A stretch of 15,233 bases of DNA, from assembly GCA_030019325.1 (NCBI GenBank), contig JASEFB010000047.1, forward strand, positions 1 through 15,233, read 5' to 3'. This document shows positions 6,478-12,986 of this stretch, piece after piece. This DNA is from an archaeon (GTDB taxonomy: Archaea > Halobacteriota > Syntropharchaeia > Alkanophagales > Methanospirareceae). The translations under genes were made by a program, and so were the position numbers. The notes under the pieces are model-generated. The model was not told the DNA's origin. It saw only the letters and a list, made by a program, of their open reading frames with translations, and made no database searches. Each line of letters opens with the position of its first letter. Position 1 is the first letter of the stretch.

Positions 6478-6546
6478 TAAACAACATTTGAAAAGGTAAG
6501 TAGAATAGTAAATCTTTGCGATAAATACCTGCAAACTATGCCCTGA
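6474..6546 (+). pseudogene. Relic of the HEPN partner gene (ends only)
   Basis: An ATG overlaps the MNT stop as ATGA, exactly as at the intact MNT/HEPN junction at 8325-8328, but it runs only MINNI before a stop. In another frame 6487-6546 encodes FEKVSRIVNLCDKYLQTMP, which resembles the HEPN C-terminal helix here (AEEVFEICKKLIK at the end of the 139-aa protein). The simplest reading is that most of a ~140-codon HEPN gene was deleted, leaving its start and its tail. The similarity is short, so the confidence is moderate. Confidence 0.45.
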
Positions 6547-6584
6547 ATTGTGAAAAATAACCCGACTCACACAAAGAAAGGAGA

Positions 6585-7573
6585 ATGAAAAACAAAAGAG
6601 TGCTAATAACAGGAGGTGCGGGGTTCATAGGTTCTAATTTGGCTGAAGAATTGGTAAGAAAGGGGCATGATGTTGTTATCCTAGATGACCTCTCTATTGG
6701 TAAAGAAGAGAATATAAAAGAGTTTAAGGATAGCGTTAGATTCGTAAAAGGAAGCATAACTGATTTGGAGTTATTAAAAGAATTGTTTAGAGATGTTGAG
6801 TGCGTTTTCCATCAGGCTGCAACCCCTTCGGTCCAGCGTTCAGTTGAGGCTCCTCTTGCAATAAACGAGGTGACGTGAAGGGGACTTTGAATGTTTTAAT
6901 TGCGGCTCGGGATAGCGAAGTTGAAAAGGTTGTTTATGCATCTTCCTCTTCTGTCTATGGCGATTCGTGGGCTCCGCCCACGTCCCCGCAAGCCCCGAAG
7001 GGGCTTACGGAACTGCCGAAGAGAGAAGAGATGAAACCAAATCCAAAATCCCCTTATGCTGTTTCTAAATTAACCGGAGAAGAGTATTGCGAGGTTTTTC
7101 AGAGGTTTACGGGCTAAAAACTGTTTCACTACGATACTTTAATGTTTACGGATCCAAGCAAGACCCCTCCTCAGAATATGCAGCGGTTATTCCAAGATTT
7201 ATCACAAGGGTGTTAAAGAATAAGCCACCCATAATCTATGGCGATGGAAATCAAACAAGGGATTTCACATTTGTTAAAGACGCTGTGAAAGCAAATCTCT
7301 TGGCGATGGAGGATGGAGAGGGTGTGTTTAACATAGCATCTGGGAAGAAGATAAGCGTAAATGAGCTTGCAAATGAAATCATGGAAATGTAGGTATAAGA
7401 CTCAAACCAATTTATGATAAGCCAAGAGAAGGGGATATTAGGGATTCTTTAGGCGATATTTCAAGAGCGAAGGATAAACTGGGATATGAACCAAAATACA
7501 ATTTAGAAGAAGGATTAAAGGAGACGATAGAATATTTTGAGATGATACTGAATCAGGGGGGGATAAATATTAA
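6585..7573 (+). pseudogene. UDP-N-acetylglucosamine 4-epimerase-like SDR, frameshifted
   Basis: This extended SDR of the WbpP/GalE group would interconvert UDP-GlcNAc and UDP-GalNAc. The NAD loop GGAGFIGSNL, HQAATPSVQRSV, catalytic ASSSSVYG and YAVSK, RYFNVYGSKQDP..YAAVIP (WbpP-like) and the C-terminal REGDIRDSLGDISRAKDKLG are all present, but spread over four frames. Single missing bases explain the breaks near 6873 (INEV|VKGTL), 7105 (EVFQR|YGLK) and 7389 (EIMEM|GIRL); one more G in the run at 7556-7562 would restore a stop at 7571-7573. An in-frame double-hairpin element sits between VYGDS and ELPKREE. GAAAGGAGA precedes the ATG. As written the gene cannot give a full enzyme. Sequencing error is the alternative to decay, but neighbouring glmS and glmU have no such breaks. 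Confidence 0.85.
6966..7006 (+). repeat. In-frame double-hairpin element A
   Basis: CGTGGGC-TCC-GCCCACG, linker TCCCCGC, AAGCCCC-GAA-GGGGCTT: two perfect 7-bp stems with 3-nt loops in 41 nt. It translates as SWAPPTSPQAPKGLT and is inserted in frame after VYGDS, where related epimerases go straight to a short loop ending LPKRE. The linker is identical to element B, and the codon phase is identical to B and C. Confidence 0.85.
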
Positions 7574-7610
7574 AGCAGATGCTTGGGTAATAAAGGAAAA
7601 AACGCTGACA

Positions 7611-7902
7611 ATGCCAGACGGAGAGCATGTGAACGAATCGTTACGAAAACTAGCAAAGGCACGGGCAGCGTCTTCATCGACACTGGTATAGGCAGGTTCT
7701 TCGCCTATCTCGGCATGATGATCGTTGCCCGATTTTTAGGACCAACCGATTTAGGTCTAATATCTTTGGCTTCTGCTATTGCCACGATTGCATCTACGGT
7801 TGTTCTCTTGGGGATGCCAGAAGGAGTTGTTGGTACGTTCCTTTTTACAGGGGGAAAAATGATGAAGGAATAAATGGAGCGGAAATAGCAACGGGCATTT
7901 GA
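7611..7902 (+). pseudogene. Wzx-type polysaccharide flippase, 5' fragment
   Basis: About 97 codons of the N-terminus of an oligosaccharide flippase (MATE-like/Wzx superfamily, normally ~450-500 residues, 12-14 helices) remain. ATG 7611 opens MPDGEHVNESLRKLAK; after a missing A near 7656 the frame continues GTGSVFIDTGIGRFF...MIVARFLGPTDLGLISL, the first helix and loop typical of the family. After a missing base near 7832 it continues YVPFYRGKNDEGINGAEI and stops at 7900-7902. Homology ends abruptly 7 nt before the 3' end of the convergent HEPN gene, so the rest of the gene has been lost by deletion or rearrangement. Confidence 0.75.
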
Positions 7903-7908
7903 ACTATC

Positions 7909-8328
7909 TCATTTTATTAACTTTTTGCAGATTTCGAAGACTTCCTCGGCATCAGTTAATGCCCTTAATCCTTCTTCTTTTGCGAAGAGTCGAGAAGGGG
8001 GTGTAAGAGTTCTTTCATCTCCGTAAAACGAAGGACCTCTCTTTCTTGCTAAATCGCTTGACACTCTCGCCATGAACTCAATATTCTCTTTGAACCAGTT
8101 TGGGAGTGGCCTTGCCTCTTTAACAAAGCGTAAGACATCGCTAACATCATGAGCTCTAGGATACTCAATTGCGAGGAATCTTAAAGCAGCTTTAAGAGAA
8201 AGCTCAACCGCTTCTTGAGATCTTCTGATTGTTAATGAATAATCTTCATTTCTCAAGGTGTTTCTCGCTTCTTCAAGTACCCTTTCTGCACGAGTGAGAT
8301 AATCAAGCGCCAACTCATCGGTTCTCAT
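7909..8328 (-). CDS. HEPN domain protein, putative RNase toxin
   Basis: The 139-residue helical protein matches the HEPN family that pairs with MNT nucleotidyltransferases. It starts ALDYLTRAERVLEEARNTLR, then RRSQEAVELSLKAALRFLAI and EYPRAHDVSDVLRFV, the usual Y-P-R-x-H-D turn (His60), with a C-terminal helix EEVFEICKKLIK. I do not see a textbook R-x4-6-H catalytic motif, so catalytic competence is not certain from sequence. Its ATG overlaps the stop of the MNT gene as ATGA, which fits translational coupling of toxin to antitoxin. Its 3' end meets the truncated flippase. Confidence 0.85.
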   Translation of the reverse strand: MRTDELALDYLTRAERVLEEARNTLRNEDYSLTIRRSQEAVELSLKAALRFLAIEYPRAHDVSDVLRFVKEARPLPNWFKENIEFMARVSSDLARKRGPSFYGDERTLTPPSRLFAKEEGLRALTDAEEVFEICKKLIK

Positions 8329-8837
8329 ATTTCTACTACCTCCCCCAGTTTATAATCAGGTTTTAAGTCCCAAAACCACTTCCCATCTCCTAAAATTATT
8401 TTCCTTGCACCGATCTCTTCGAGTCTCTTTTTTAAATTGGTTAGAATGGTCTTCATAAAATTATCAGTGTCATATAAAATTATTCCATCAGTAACTACGT
8501 CCAACAATATTGGTGGGTTCTTTTTTATTTCATCAGATGTAAGAGGAACAGGGCTAATCAGCGTTCCGAGTTTATTTTCTTCCAAATCACGATATTCTTT
8601 AGAAGTCCTCATCTCCTTCTCTATTTCATTGAAGACATCAAATCTGCTTTTAAAGTTTTCAAAAGTTTTTAAAATTAGTAATATATCAATATCACTTCCT
8701 TCTACCGCCTCTTCTCTGGCAACGCTTCCAAATAGGACTACTGAAATCAAATTCTTTTTTAAGGTTCTTTTCAAAGACCCTACAATAAGATTTACATAAT
8801 TCATATACTTCTCTGAGGTTGCCATTTTTTCAAGCAT
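8325..8837 (-). CDS. MNT-type nucleotidyltransferase, putative antitoxin
   Basis: A 170-residue minimal nucleotidyltransferase with GSVAREEAVEGSDIDILLI: Gly37-Ser38 and Asp49/Asp51. It pairs with the HEPN gene downstream through an ATGA overlap, the arrangement of MNT/HEPN (type VII-like) modules in which the nucleotidyltransferase antitoxin modifies and silences the RNase. The C-terminal extension ends WDLKPDYKLGEVVEI, shared with the plus-strand paralogue at 5974-6477. GAGGTGA lies 7 nt before the ATG at 8837. The promoter region is shared with the divergent DUF4258 gene. Confidence 0.87.
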   Translation of the reverse strand: MLEKMATSEKYMNYVNLIVGSLKRTLKKNLISVVLFGSVAREEAVEGSDIDILLILKTFENFKSRFDVFNEIEKEMRTSKEYRDLEENKLGTLISPVPLTSDEIKKNPPILLDVVTDGIILYDTDNFMKTILTNLKKRLEEIGARKIILGDGKWFWDLKPDYKLGEVVEI

Positions 8838-8870
8838 CTTCTTTTCACCTCGTGCTTACTTTAGTTTTCC

Positions 8871-8882
8871 TTCTATAAATTT
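8871..8882. promoter_or_regulatory. Shared TATA region between two divergent toxin-antitoxin-like modules
   Basis: TTCTATAAATTT reads as TATAAATT on the plus strand and AAATTTATAG on the minus strand. It is ~35-40 nt from the MNT ATG at 8837 and ~47-58 nt from the DUF4258 GTG at 8929, so one element can position TBP for either direction in the 91-nt space. Confidence 0.45.
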
Positions 8883-8928
8883 TTGTGCATTCTTGGAGTG
8901 GTAGTTTTGGATAATTTAGAGCCCGATA

Positions 8929-9174
8929 GTGGTCAGCAGACATGCGAAGGAGAAGTTCCAGGTTTTGGCGAGACATCGTTTGTACATATCAGAAGGCGCG
9001 GTTAAAGAGGTGATAACAGAGTCGGATAGTGTTGGAATGGGAGAGAAAGGCAGGTTTATCGCGCAAAAAGCGATTAATGAAAGACATGCCCTAAGGGTTA
9101 TATATGAGAAGAAGGAAAATGAAATAGTGGTTGTAACATTCTATCCTGCAAGGAGGGGAAGATGTGAGAATTAG
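8929..9174 (+). CDS. DUF4258 family protein, putative toxin-like partner
   Basis: The 81-residue protein has the DUF4258 pattern: SRHAKEKFQVL at the start, an acidic turn, then ALRVIYEKKENEIVVVTFYP near the end. Such proteins resemble RelE-like small folds and are frequently found beside DUF2283 proteins as putative toxin-antitoxin pairs. The GTG at 8929 is used because an in-frame stop lies ten bases upstream and the family begins just before S-R-H-A. It overlaps the next gene by 11 nt. The toxin role is inferred from family and context. Confidence 0.8.
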   Translation: MVSRHAKEKFQVLARHRLYISEGAVKEVITESDSVGMGEKGRFIAQKAINERHALRVIYEKKENEIVVVTFYPARRGRCEN

Positions 9175-9355
9175 CTATGATAGGGAAGTGGACGTATTGA
9201 TGGTAGAGTTCTCTGAAGAGAAGATAGAGTATGCAGAGGAAGTGGGTCCGATGATAGTGCACTTCACAAGCGAGGGTAAGCCAGTGCTTGTAGAAATACT
9301 TGATGCAAGTGAGTTTGTAGCAGAGGTCGAGAAGGTTTTGAAGGAAAAAGGGTAA
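9164..9355 (+). CDS. DUF2283 family protein, putative antitoxin-like partner
   Basis: A 63-residue protein with the DUF2283 signature: MRISYDREVDVLMVEFSEE, then GPMIVHFTSEGKPVLVEILDAS. The start is the GTG at 9164, 7 nt after AGGAGG (9151-9156), overlapping the end of the DUF4258 gene, so the two are co-translated. DUF4258/DUF2283 pairs recur in archaea and cyanobacteria; function is not established to my knowledge. Confidence 0.85.
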   Translation: MRISYDREVDVLMVEFSEEKIEYAEEVGPMIVHFTSEGKPVLVEILDASEFVAEVEKVLKEKG

Positions 9356-9396
9356 ATGGTGAAGGTTGATTTAACTTAACTTTAGAAGGTTCAAGG

Positions 9397-9471
9397 ATGA
9401 AGATTCTCGTAACAGGCGGTGCGGGCTTCATAGGTTCGCATATAGTTGATGCAGTTGCAGAGAAGTCATAA
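9397..9471 (+). pseudogene. 5' stub of a second NAD-dependent epimerase/dehydratase
   Basis: Twenty-four codons encode MKILVTGGAGFIGSHIVDAV followed by AEKS and a stop. The nucleotide-binding GGAGFIGSH loop of the extended SDR family (GalE/RmlB-like) is unmistakable, but the rest of the ~310-residue enzyme is absent. The break falls within 8 nt of the left inverted repeat at 9479, so the gene was probably cut by insertion of, or rearrangement at, that segment. CAAGG precedes the ATG. Confidence 0.8.
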
Positions 9472-9543
9472 AGATGAAGGAGGGTGCATTACCTGATTCT
9501 TACAACTAGGATTTCTAAAATTTTTCAGTATCATTAATCCATT

Positions 9544-9556
9544 GTTACGATGTAAC
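9544..9556. promoter_or_regulatory. Operator-like palindrome, left arm
   Basis: GTTAC-GAT-GTAAC matches the right-arm palindrome at 9804-9816 except in the 3-nt spacer. It lies downstream of the RHH gene, in the mirror position relative to the left terminal repeat. No gene is visible for it to control on the plus strand. Confidence 0.45.
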
Positions 9557-9591
9557 GCCTTATGATAACCCTTATTTTTGCCCGAGGCAGT

Positions 9592-9798
9592 CTACAAGAG
9601 CCCCTTTCTCATTTTAATAGCTAATTCACGCACTTTCTCAAAGTCCTTATCCTTTTGCGATTTGAAAAATGCATGCAATATTATTCGCACGACTTCGGAT
9701 TTTGTCAGTTCAATGTCTTTTGAGTTATTCGTTATGTATTCTATGCGCTCTGCTATATACTCATCAACCCTTGTTAGTATTACTTTATCCCTTTTCAT
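9592..9798 (-). CDS. Ribbon-helix-helix (CopG/Arc-like) transcriptional regulator
   Basis: The 68-residue protein has an N-terminal beta strand KVILTRVDEYIAERIEYI, a second helix starting LTKSEVVRIILHAFF (the S-E-V-V-R-x-I-L pattern of RHH proteins) and a basic C-terminal tail. RHH dimers bind short palindromes and usually repress their own promoter. The palindrome TGTTAC-ATT-GTAACA (9803-9817) lies between the TATA box (9821-9830) and the ATG at 9798, an ideal repressor position on a nearly leaderless transcript. No toxin gene follows within the segment. Confidence 0.75.
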   Translation of the reverse strand: MKRDKVILTRVDEYIAERIEYITNNSKDIELTKSEVVRIILHAFFKSQKDKDFEKVRELAIKMRKGLL

Positions 9799-10909
9799 TG
9801 AGTGTTACATTGTAACAGGGTATATATAAACTTTTTCTCCTGTTCATATATATCCGTAAGAAATGCGTAATGCACCCTCCCTTATCATATAATCCCAGCA
9901 TGAGTTCGGTGATCCTCTTGTATTCTCTCTTTGGGTTAGGTATCCCGTATAGAATATAAGGAGAGCGAGCTCTAGGGGTTGATATTGCTTTTCCGCCCCC
10001 GGACATAACCCCAAGTAATTTCCCCTTTAACGATTTCGCCATGCCTGCTCCTATAAATGAGAAATCCATTCCTGTGCCTATCCCGGACCCAGTGAGCGGT
10101 ATGACAGAACCAAAATTAAAGATCCTGCCAAGGATGGATCTCTCAAAAATTAAGTCACCTATCTTATCATAGAATACTTCTCTCCTTTCACCCATACATT
10201 CGGTGAGGATCCTCAAATTCGTGATGTAATATTTGTGGCGTCGACGCCAGAACTCCGTTCCAAACGATCCTATTATACCAAAAGAGATTAAAAGCAAGTT
10301 AATTTGGTTGAAGTCAAGCCCGAACTCGATTTTTAAAACTGTAATAAAAACAATAATCGAAATAAACAGGGCGAACCACTTCCAATTTATCTGCGTCAAA
10401 GCTATGATTATTCCCGGTATCAGGATCATTAACAACCAAGCAGTTAAAAAAAACTTATGATCGGGCGCAAAACTGATCGCGATGCTTGACAATGGGGATA
10501 TTTGTGAAGAAATAGGTACTTCTGACAAGTTTGGTGTTATTTCTGACAGGATAGGTATTCGTGATAGAAATGGTTCTAATAAAGCAGGTATTTCTGATAG
10601 AGATATTTTCGATAAGACGGGCATTTTTGATACGACGGATACTGGGGTCAGTGAATGCTTAAGAGGCTCGTTAAATAGTCTCGAAATGAGATATAAAGCT
10701 AATGCATACCCACTATAAATAGAAAGAGAGCGGTATTTTATCACCGGGATCAAAATTAAGAGCACCAAGAAGAGGTAATAAATCCATGGACTGGTTTTTA
10801 TCGATAGATAGGAGTCCATGAATAGAGGAATAGAAAAAGTCCTCTCTCCCAGCTTATTAATCAGCAGAATAAAAATAAGACCGATAGTTATTAGATAAGC
10901 CCAGATCAC
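9785..10909 (-). CDS. Membrane-anchored bacterial-type PH (bPH_2-like) domain protein, damaged at both ends
   Basis: Two N-terminal helices (~1-20 and ~41-60) are followed by a Ser/Pro/Ile-rich repetitive linker (~93-145), two more helices (~153-200), and a PH-like domain. The domain starts YYITNLRILTECMGERREVF and continues DLIFERSILGRIFNFGSVIP and YGIPNPKREYKRITELML. Such proteins are of unknown role. The last ~31 residues (GGCITHFLRIYM...LNEKG) are translated from the inverted-repeat segment at 9785-9880, so the native C-terminus is missing, though the domain is nearly complete. Upstream of the GTG at 10909 the frame stays open to 10990 and looks native (GEEILTKTRPHPLAFSNLY). A strong AGGAGG lies at 10978-10983 (minus) but no usual start codon follows it, so the natural start may be mutated. 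The ORF end overlaps the RHH start by 14 nt. Confidence 0.6.
   Translation of the reverse strand: MIWAYLITIGLIFILLINKLGERTFSIPLFMDSYLSIKTSPWIYYLFLVLLILIPVIKYRSLSIYSGYALALYLISRLFNEPLKHSLTPVSVVSKMPVLSKISLSEIPALLEPFLSRIPILSEITPNLSEVPISSQISPLSSIAISFAPDHKFFLTAWLLMILIPGIIIALTQINWKWFALFISIIVFITVLKIEFGLDFNQINLLLISFGIIGSFGTEFWRRRHKYYITNLRILTECMGERREVFYDKIGDLIFERSILGRIFNFGSVIPLTGSGIGTGMDFSFIGAGMAKSLKGKLLGVMSGGGKAISTPRARSPYILYGIPNPKREYKRITELMLGLYDKGGCITHFLRIYMNRRKSLYIPCYNVTLNEKG
9803..9830 (-). promoter_or_regulatory. RHH gene promoter with overlapping operator palindrome
   Basis: TTTATATATA (9821-9830, minus strand) is followed at once by TGTTAC-AAT-GTAACA, then the ATG at 9798. The spacing predicts transcription starting at or next to the start codon, with the palindrome in the initiation region. 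Autorepression by the RHH protein is inferred. Confidence 0.55.
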
Positions 10910-11074
10910 GTAGAGATTTGAAAATGCAAGAGGATGGGGTCTTGTTTTTGTTAGTATTTCTTCGCCTTTGAGTAATTCCTCCTTTTCCCTCTATCTTTGA
11001 GGACTACCTCCAAATTATTGCAATACAATTCTTTTATTAGAGAAACATCGTATTTAAAGCTTTTGAGGTTTCTT

Positions 11075-12058
11075 CTATAAGTACGCCCCAAGCCGCTTAA
11101 CCCGACTGACGGCATTGGGATGCGTGGAAAAGAGCTCCATCAGTCTGTCAGCACGGCTTGCCTTTGCGCGCTCTGCAAACAGTTTTAACTCGTATGCGTC
11201 TATCTTTCCATCTCTATCCAGGTCAGCCGCGCTCAAATCCTTTAAATCTCCTCGTGCGGTTACCGGGTCGGCGGCGAAGAAAGCCCGCATGCTTTCCAGC
11301 TCCTTCTTTATCTTTTCCGGCTTCGCTCTTGCACTACCATATATTATCTTGTAGAGCGCGGAAGCAAGTTCATGAGGCTTTCTTGTGAGTTCCACACTTC
11401 CCGCATCCGCATAATATTCCCGTATACGCGATACATAAAGCACGATAAGATTGCTTATGAAGTAGACAACAAAGGCGATAAGCGCAATCGCCATCATTGG
11501 TAAAGCCCCTTGTCTATTTCTACCGCCACCCATACCGCCAAAGATGCCCGACCAGAAGAAGCTGAAATAAATGAAGTAACAGATCATCGGTATCACACTC
11601 AACGCGGTTATAACCGCCATATCGCGATGTTTTATATGCGAGAGTTCATGCCCCAGAACTGCTTCGAGCTCGTCCCTGCGCAGCATCTCCATCAATCTTC
11701 TGGTAACACAAACCCGTGCGGTCCTCTTCGAGGTGCCAAAAGCGAACGCGTTCGGTATTGATATCTCGGAGATCCCTACCCGCGGCTTGGGAATACCCGC
11801 CTTCATCGCTAATTCACTCACCATCCGATGCAATTCTGGCTGCTCACCTTCCGAGACATAGCGAATGCGCATCGTCAGCTCTACTATCTTGGGACCTAAA
11901 AAGAACTGGATAGCCACCACTACGAAGGCGATTACGGCGTAAATTATCGGTGTGCCCCCCCCCACGAAAGTGGCAATAACAGCTAATAACGCATAGATCA
12001 CCGCAAACAGGAGCACGACACTGAGCCCCATCCTTATCTTAAGCCACGCCGTTCTCAT
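11075..12058 (-). CDS. htpX: HtpX-like M48 zinc metalloprotease with an EF-hand-like loop
   Basis: This is an integral membrane protease of the M48 family that degrades damaged membrane proteins. The 327 residues hold two N-terminal helices (~11-31, ~38-54), the conserved IPNAFAFGT, the zinc motif HELSH (137-141) with catalytic Glu138, a further helix pair (~150-172, ~187-210) and the third zinc ligand in REYYADAGSVELT (Glu214). The C-terminus has FSTHPNAVSRVKRL. Between FFAADP and that motif lies an extra ~45 residues with a perfect 12-residue calcium-loop pattern, DLDRDGKIDAYE (279-290), not usual in HtpX as I know it. The ATG at 12058 has a weak GATGAG site; TTTAAATAG ~30 nt upstream is a likely TATA box. 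Confidence 0.92.
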   Translation of the reverse strand: MRTAWLKIRMGLSVVLLFAVIYALLAVIATFVGGGTPIIYAVIAFVVVAIQFFLGPKIVELTMRIRYVSEGEQPELHRMVSELAMKAGIPKPRVGISEISIPNAFAFGTSKRTARVCVTRRLMEMLRRDELEAVLGHELSHIKHRDMAVITALSVIPMICYFIYFSFFWSGIFGGMGGGRNRQGALPMMAIALIAFVVYFISNLIVLYVSRIREYYADAGSVELTRKPHELASALYKIIYGSARAKPEKIKKELESMRAFFAADPVTARGDLKDLSAADLDRDGKIDAYELKLFAERAKASRADRLMELFSTHPNAVSRVKRLGAYL

Positions 12059-12230
12059 TTCTCATCGTATATATTTTCTTTCTTACCACTATTTAAACTT
12101 ATCATTCATCGAATTGCCTCTGCATTCCCTCCATCACAAGCGAGGGGGAAAGTATAATATAGGGGAAACCATAATACACCTCACTCTCTATTATGATGAT
12201 CATGCGTTATAAGGTTAAGAGGTGATTTGA

Positions 12231-12941
12231 ATGCGAGAGCTACGCCACTTTCTATCCTTTCTTACAAGACCTAAGAGTGTAAAGATAAGCATAATCAGCG
12301 GTACCGTGATCATCGTCGGAGCATTGGTTGACGCAGTATTCTTCCTCAACCTACTGAATATGTTTACCAAAGATAAAGCACTTGGTGCTGCGATGTTACT
12401 ACGCCTGGGCTATGAATCCACGCTCATATTCATGGGCTACATAATTCTTTTGTTCGGGTTCTTAAACTCGGCATTTCTTATGTTGCGAAACCACAAATTT
12501 AATGCTCTTTCAAAAAAGCTTCAAATTCAGGTTATCATCCTTATCTCTTTTATTATTGCTTTTTTGGTTGCGAGAGCATTTGTTGTGCTCCTAGACGTCC
12601 CTATTAATCCTGCATACCAGTTATGGATAAAAGGATATCGTGTTCATCATTTTTTCTTTGGGATCGGAGTGCTCGTTATTGGTGGCTGGCTTGGACATAT
12701 TCAGTACGGGCGCCTTATAACCAAGATTTCCGCTGGCCTCTATGGCATTGGAGTCGGACTGGTCGTGGATGAGTTCGGATTGCTATTGACCTTTGGAGAT
12801 TATTGGGCAGCTCAATCATATATTTTCTTCGTGATAATCTCGCTCTTTTTTTTGATAATGCTCTTATCTGAGGCGTATAAACTATTTAACACGTCATCAC
12901 CATCGTTTTCAGATTTAGGAAATAATGAACGTTATCATTAG
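12231..12941 (+). CDS. Conserved archaeal integral membrane protein (six predicted helices)
   Basis: I do not recognise a named family. The 236-residue protein has about six hydrophobic segments (~20-42, 62-84, 98-120, 138-156, 165-182, 194-215) joined by short loops. Two polar signatures stand out inside or beside helices: YRVHHFFFG (136-144) and VVDEFGLLLTFGDYW (178-192). Paired His residues and the Asp-Glu/Asp motif in the membrane suggest metal or substrate binding, which is inference. GAGGTGA lies 5 nt before the ATG, which fixes the start. It diverges from htpX across 172 nt and converges on the flippase-like gene with 45 nt between. Confidence 0.7.
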   Translation: MRELRHFLSFLTRPKSVKISIISGTVIIVGALVDAVFFLNLLNMFTKDKALGAAMLLRLGYESTLIFMGYIILLFGFLNSAFLMLRNHKFNALSKKLQIQVIILISFIIAFLVARAFVVLLDVPINPAYQLWIKGYRVHHFFFGIGVLVIGGWLGHIQYGRLITKISAGLYGIGVGLVVDEFGLLLTFGDYWAAQSYIFFVIISLFFLIMLLSEAYKLFNTSSPSFSDLGNNERYH

Positions 12942-12986
12942 AACCTGAAATGTCAGAAATCAGGACTTTCGTGGGCATCCCCGGAG

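Larger units (their letters stand above)
9479..9880. mobile_element. ~402-bp segment with terminal inverted repeats carrying an RHH gene
   Basis: The ends are imperfect 25-bp inverted repeats: 9479-9503 and 9856-9880 both begin GGAGGGTGCATTAC and end TTCTTAC after a 4-nt mismatch. Forty nt inside the left end and 39 nt inside the right end lies a GTTAC-N3-GTAAC palindrome, so the arms are symmetrical over ~78 bp. The interior encodes only a 68-aa ribbon-helix-helix protein. A truncated epimerase abuts the left end, and the PH-domain gene is cut at the right end. No transposase and no clear target-site duplication were found, so this may be a miniature or degenerate element. Confidence 0.45.

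Noticed and set aside
7583..7610. An upstream ATG at 7583 for the flippase fragment.
   Set aside because: The peptide it adds (MGNKGKNADNARRRAC...) is out of phase with the better native start MPDGEHVNESLRKLAK from ATG 7611; the frame only coincides because of the missing base near 7656.
10233..10718. Plus-strand ORFs opposite the PH-domain gene.
   Set aside because: They mirror the repetitive linker and helices of the real gene and have no family features.
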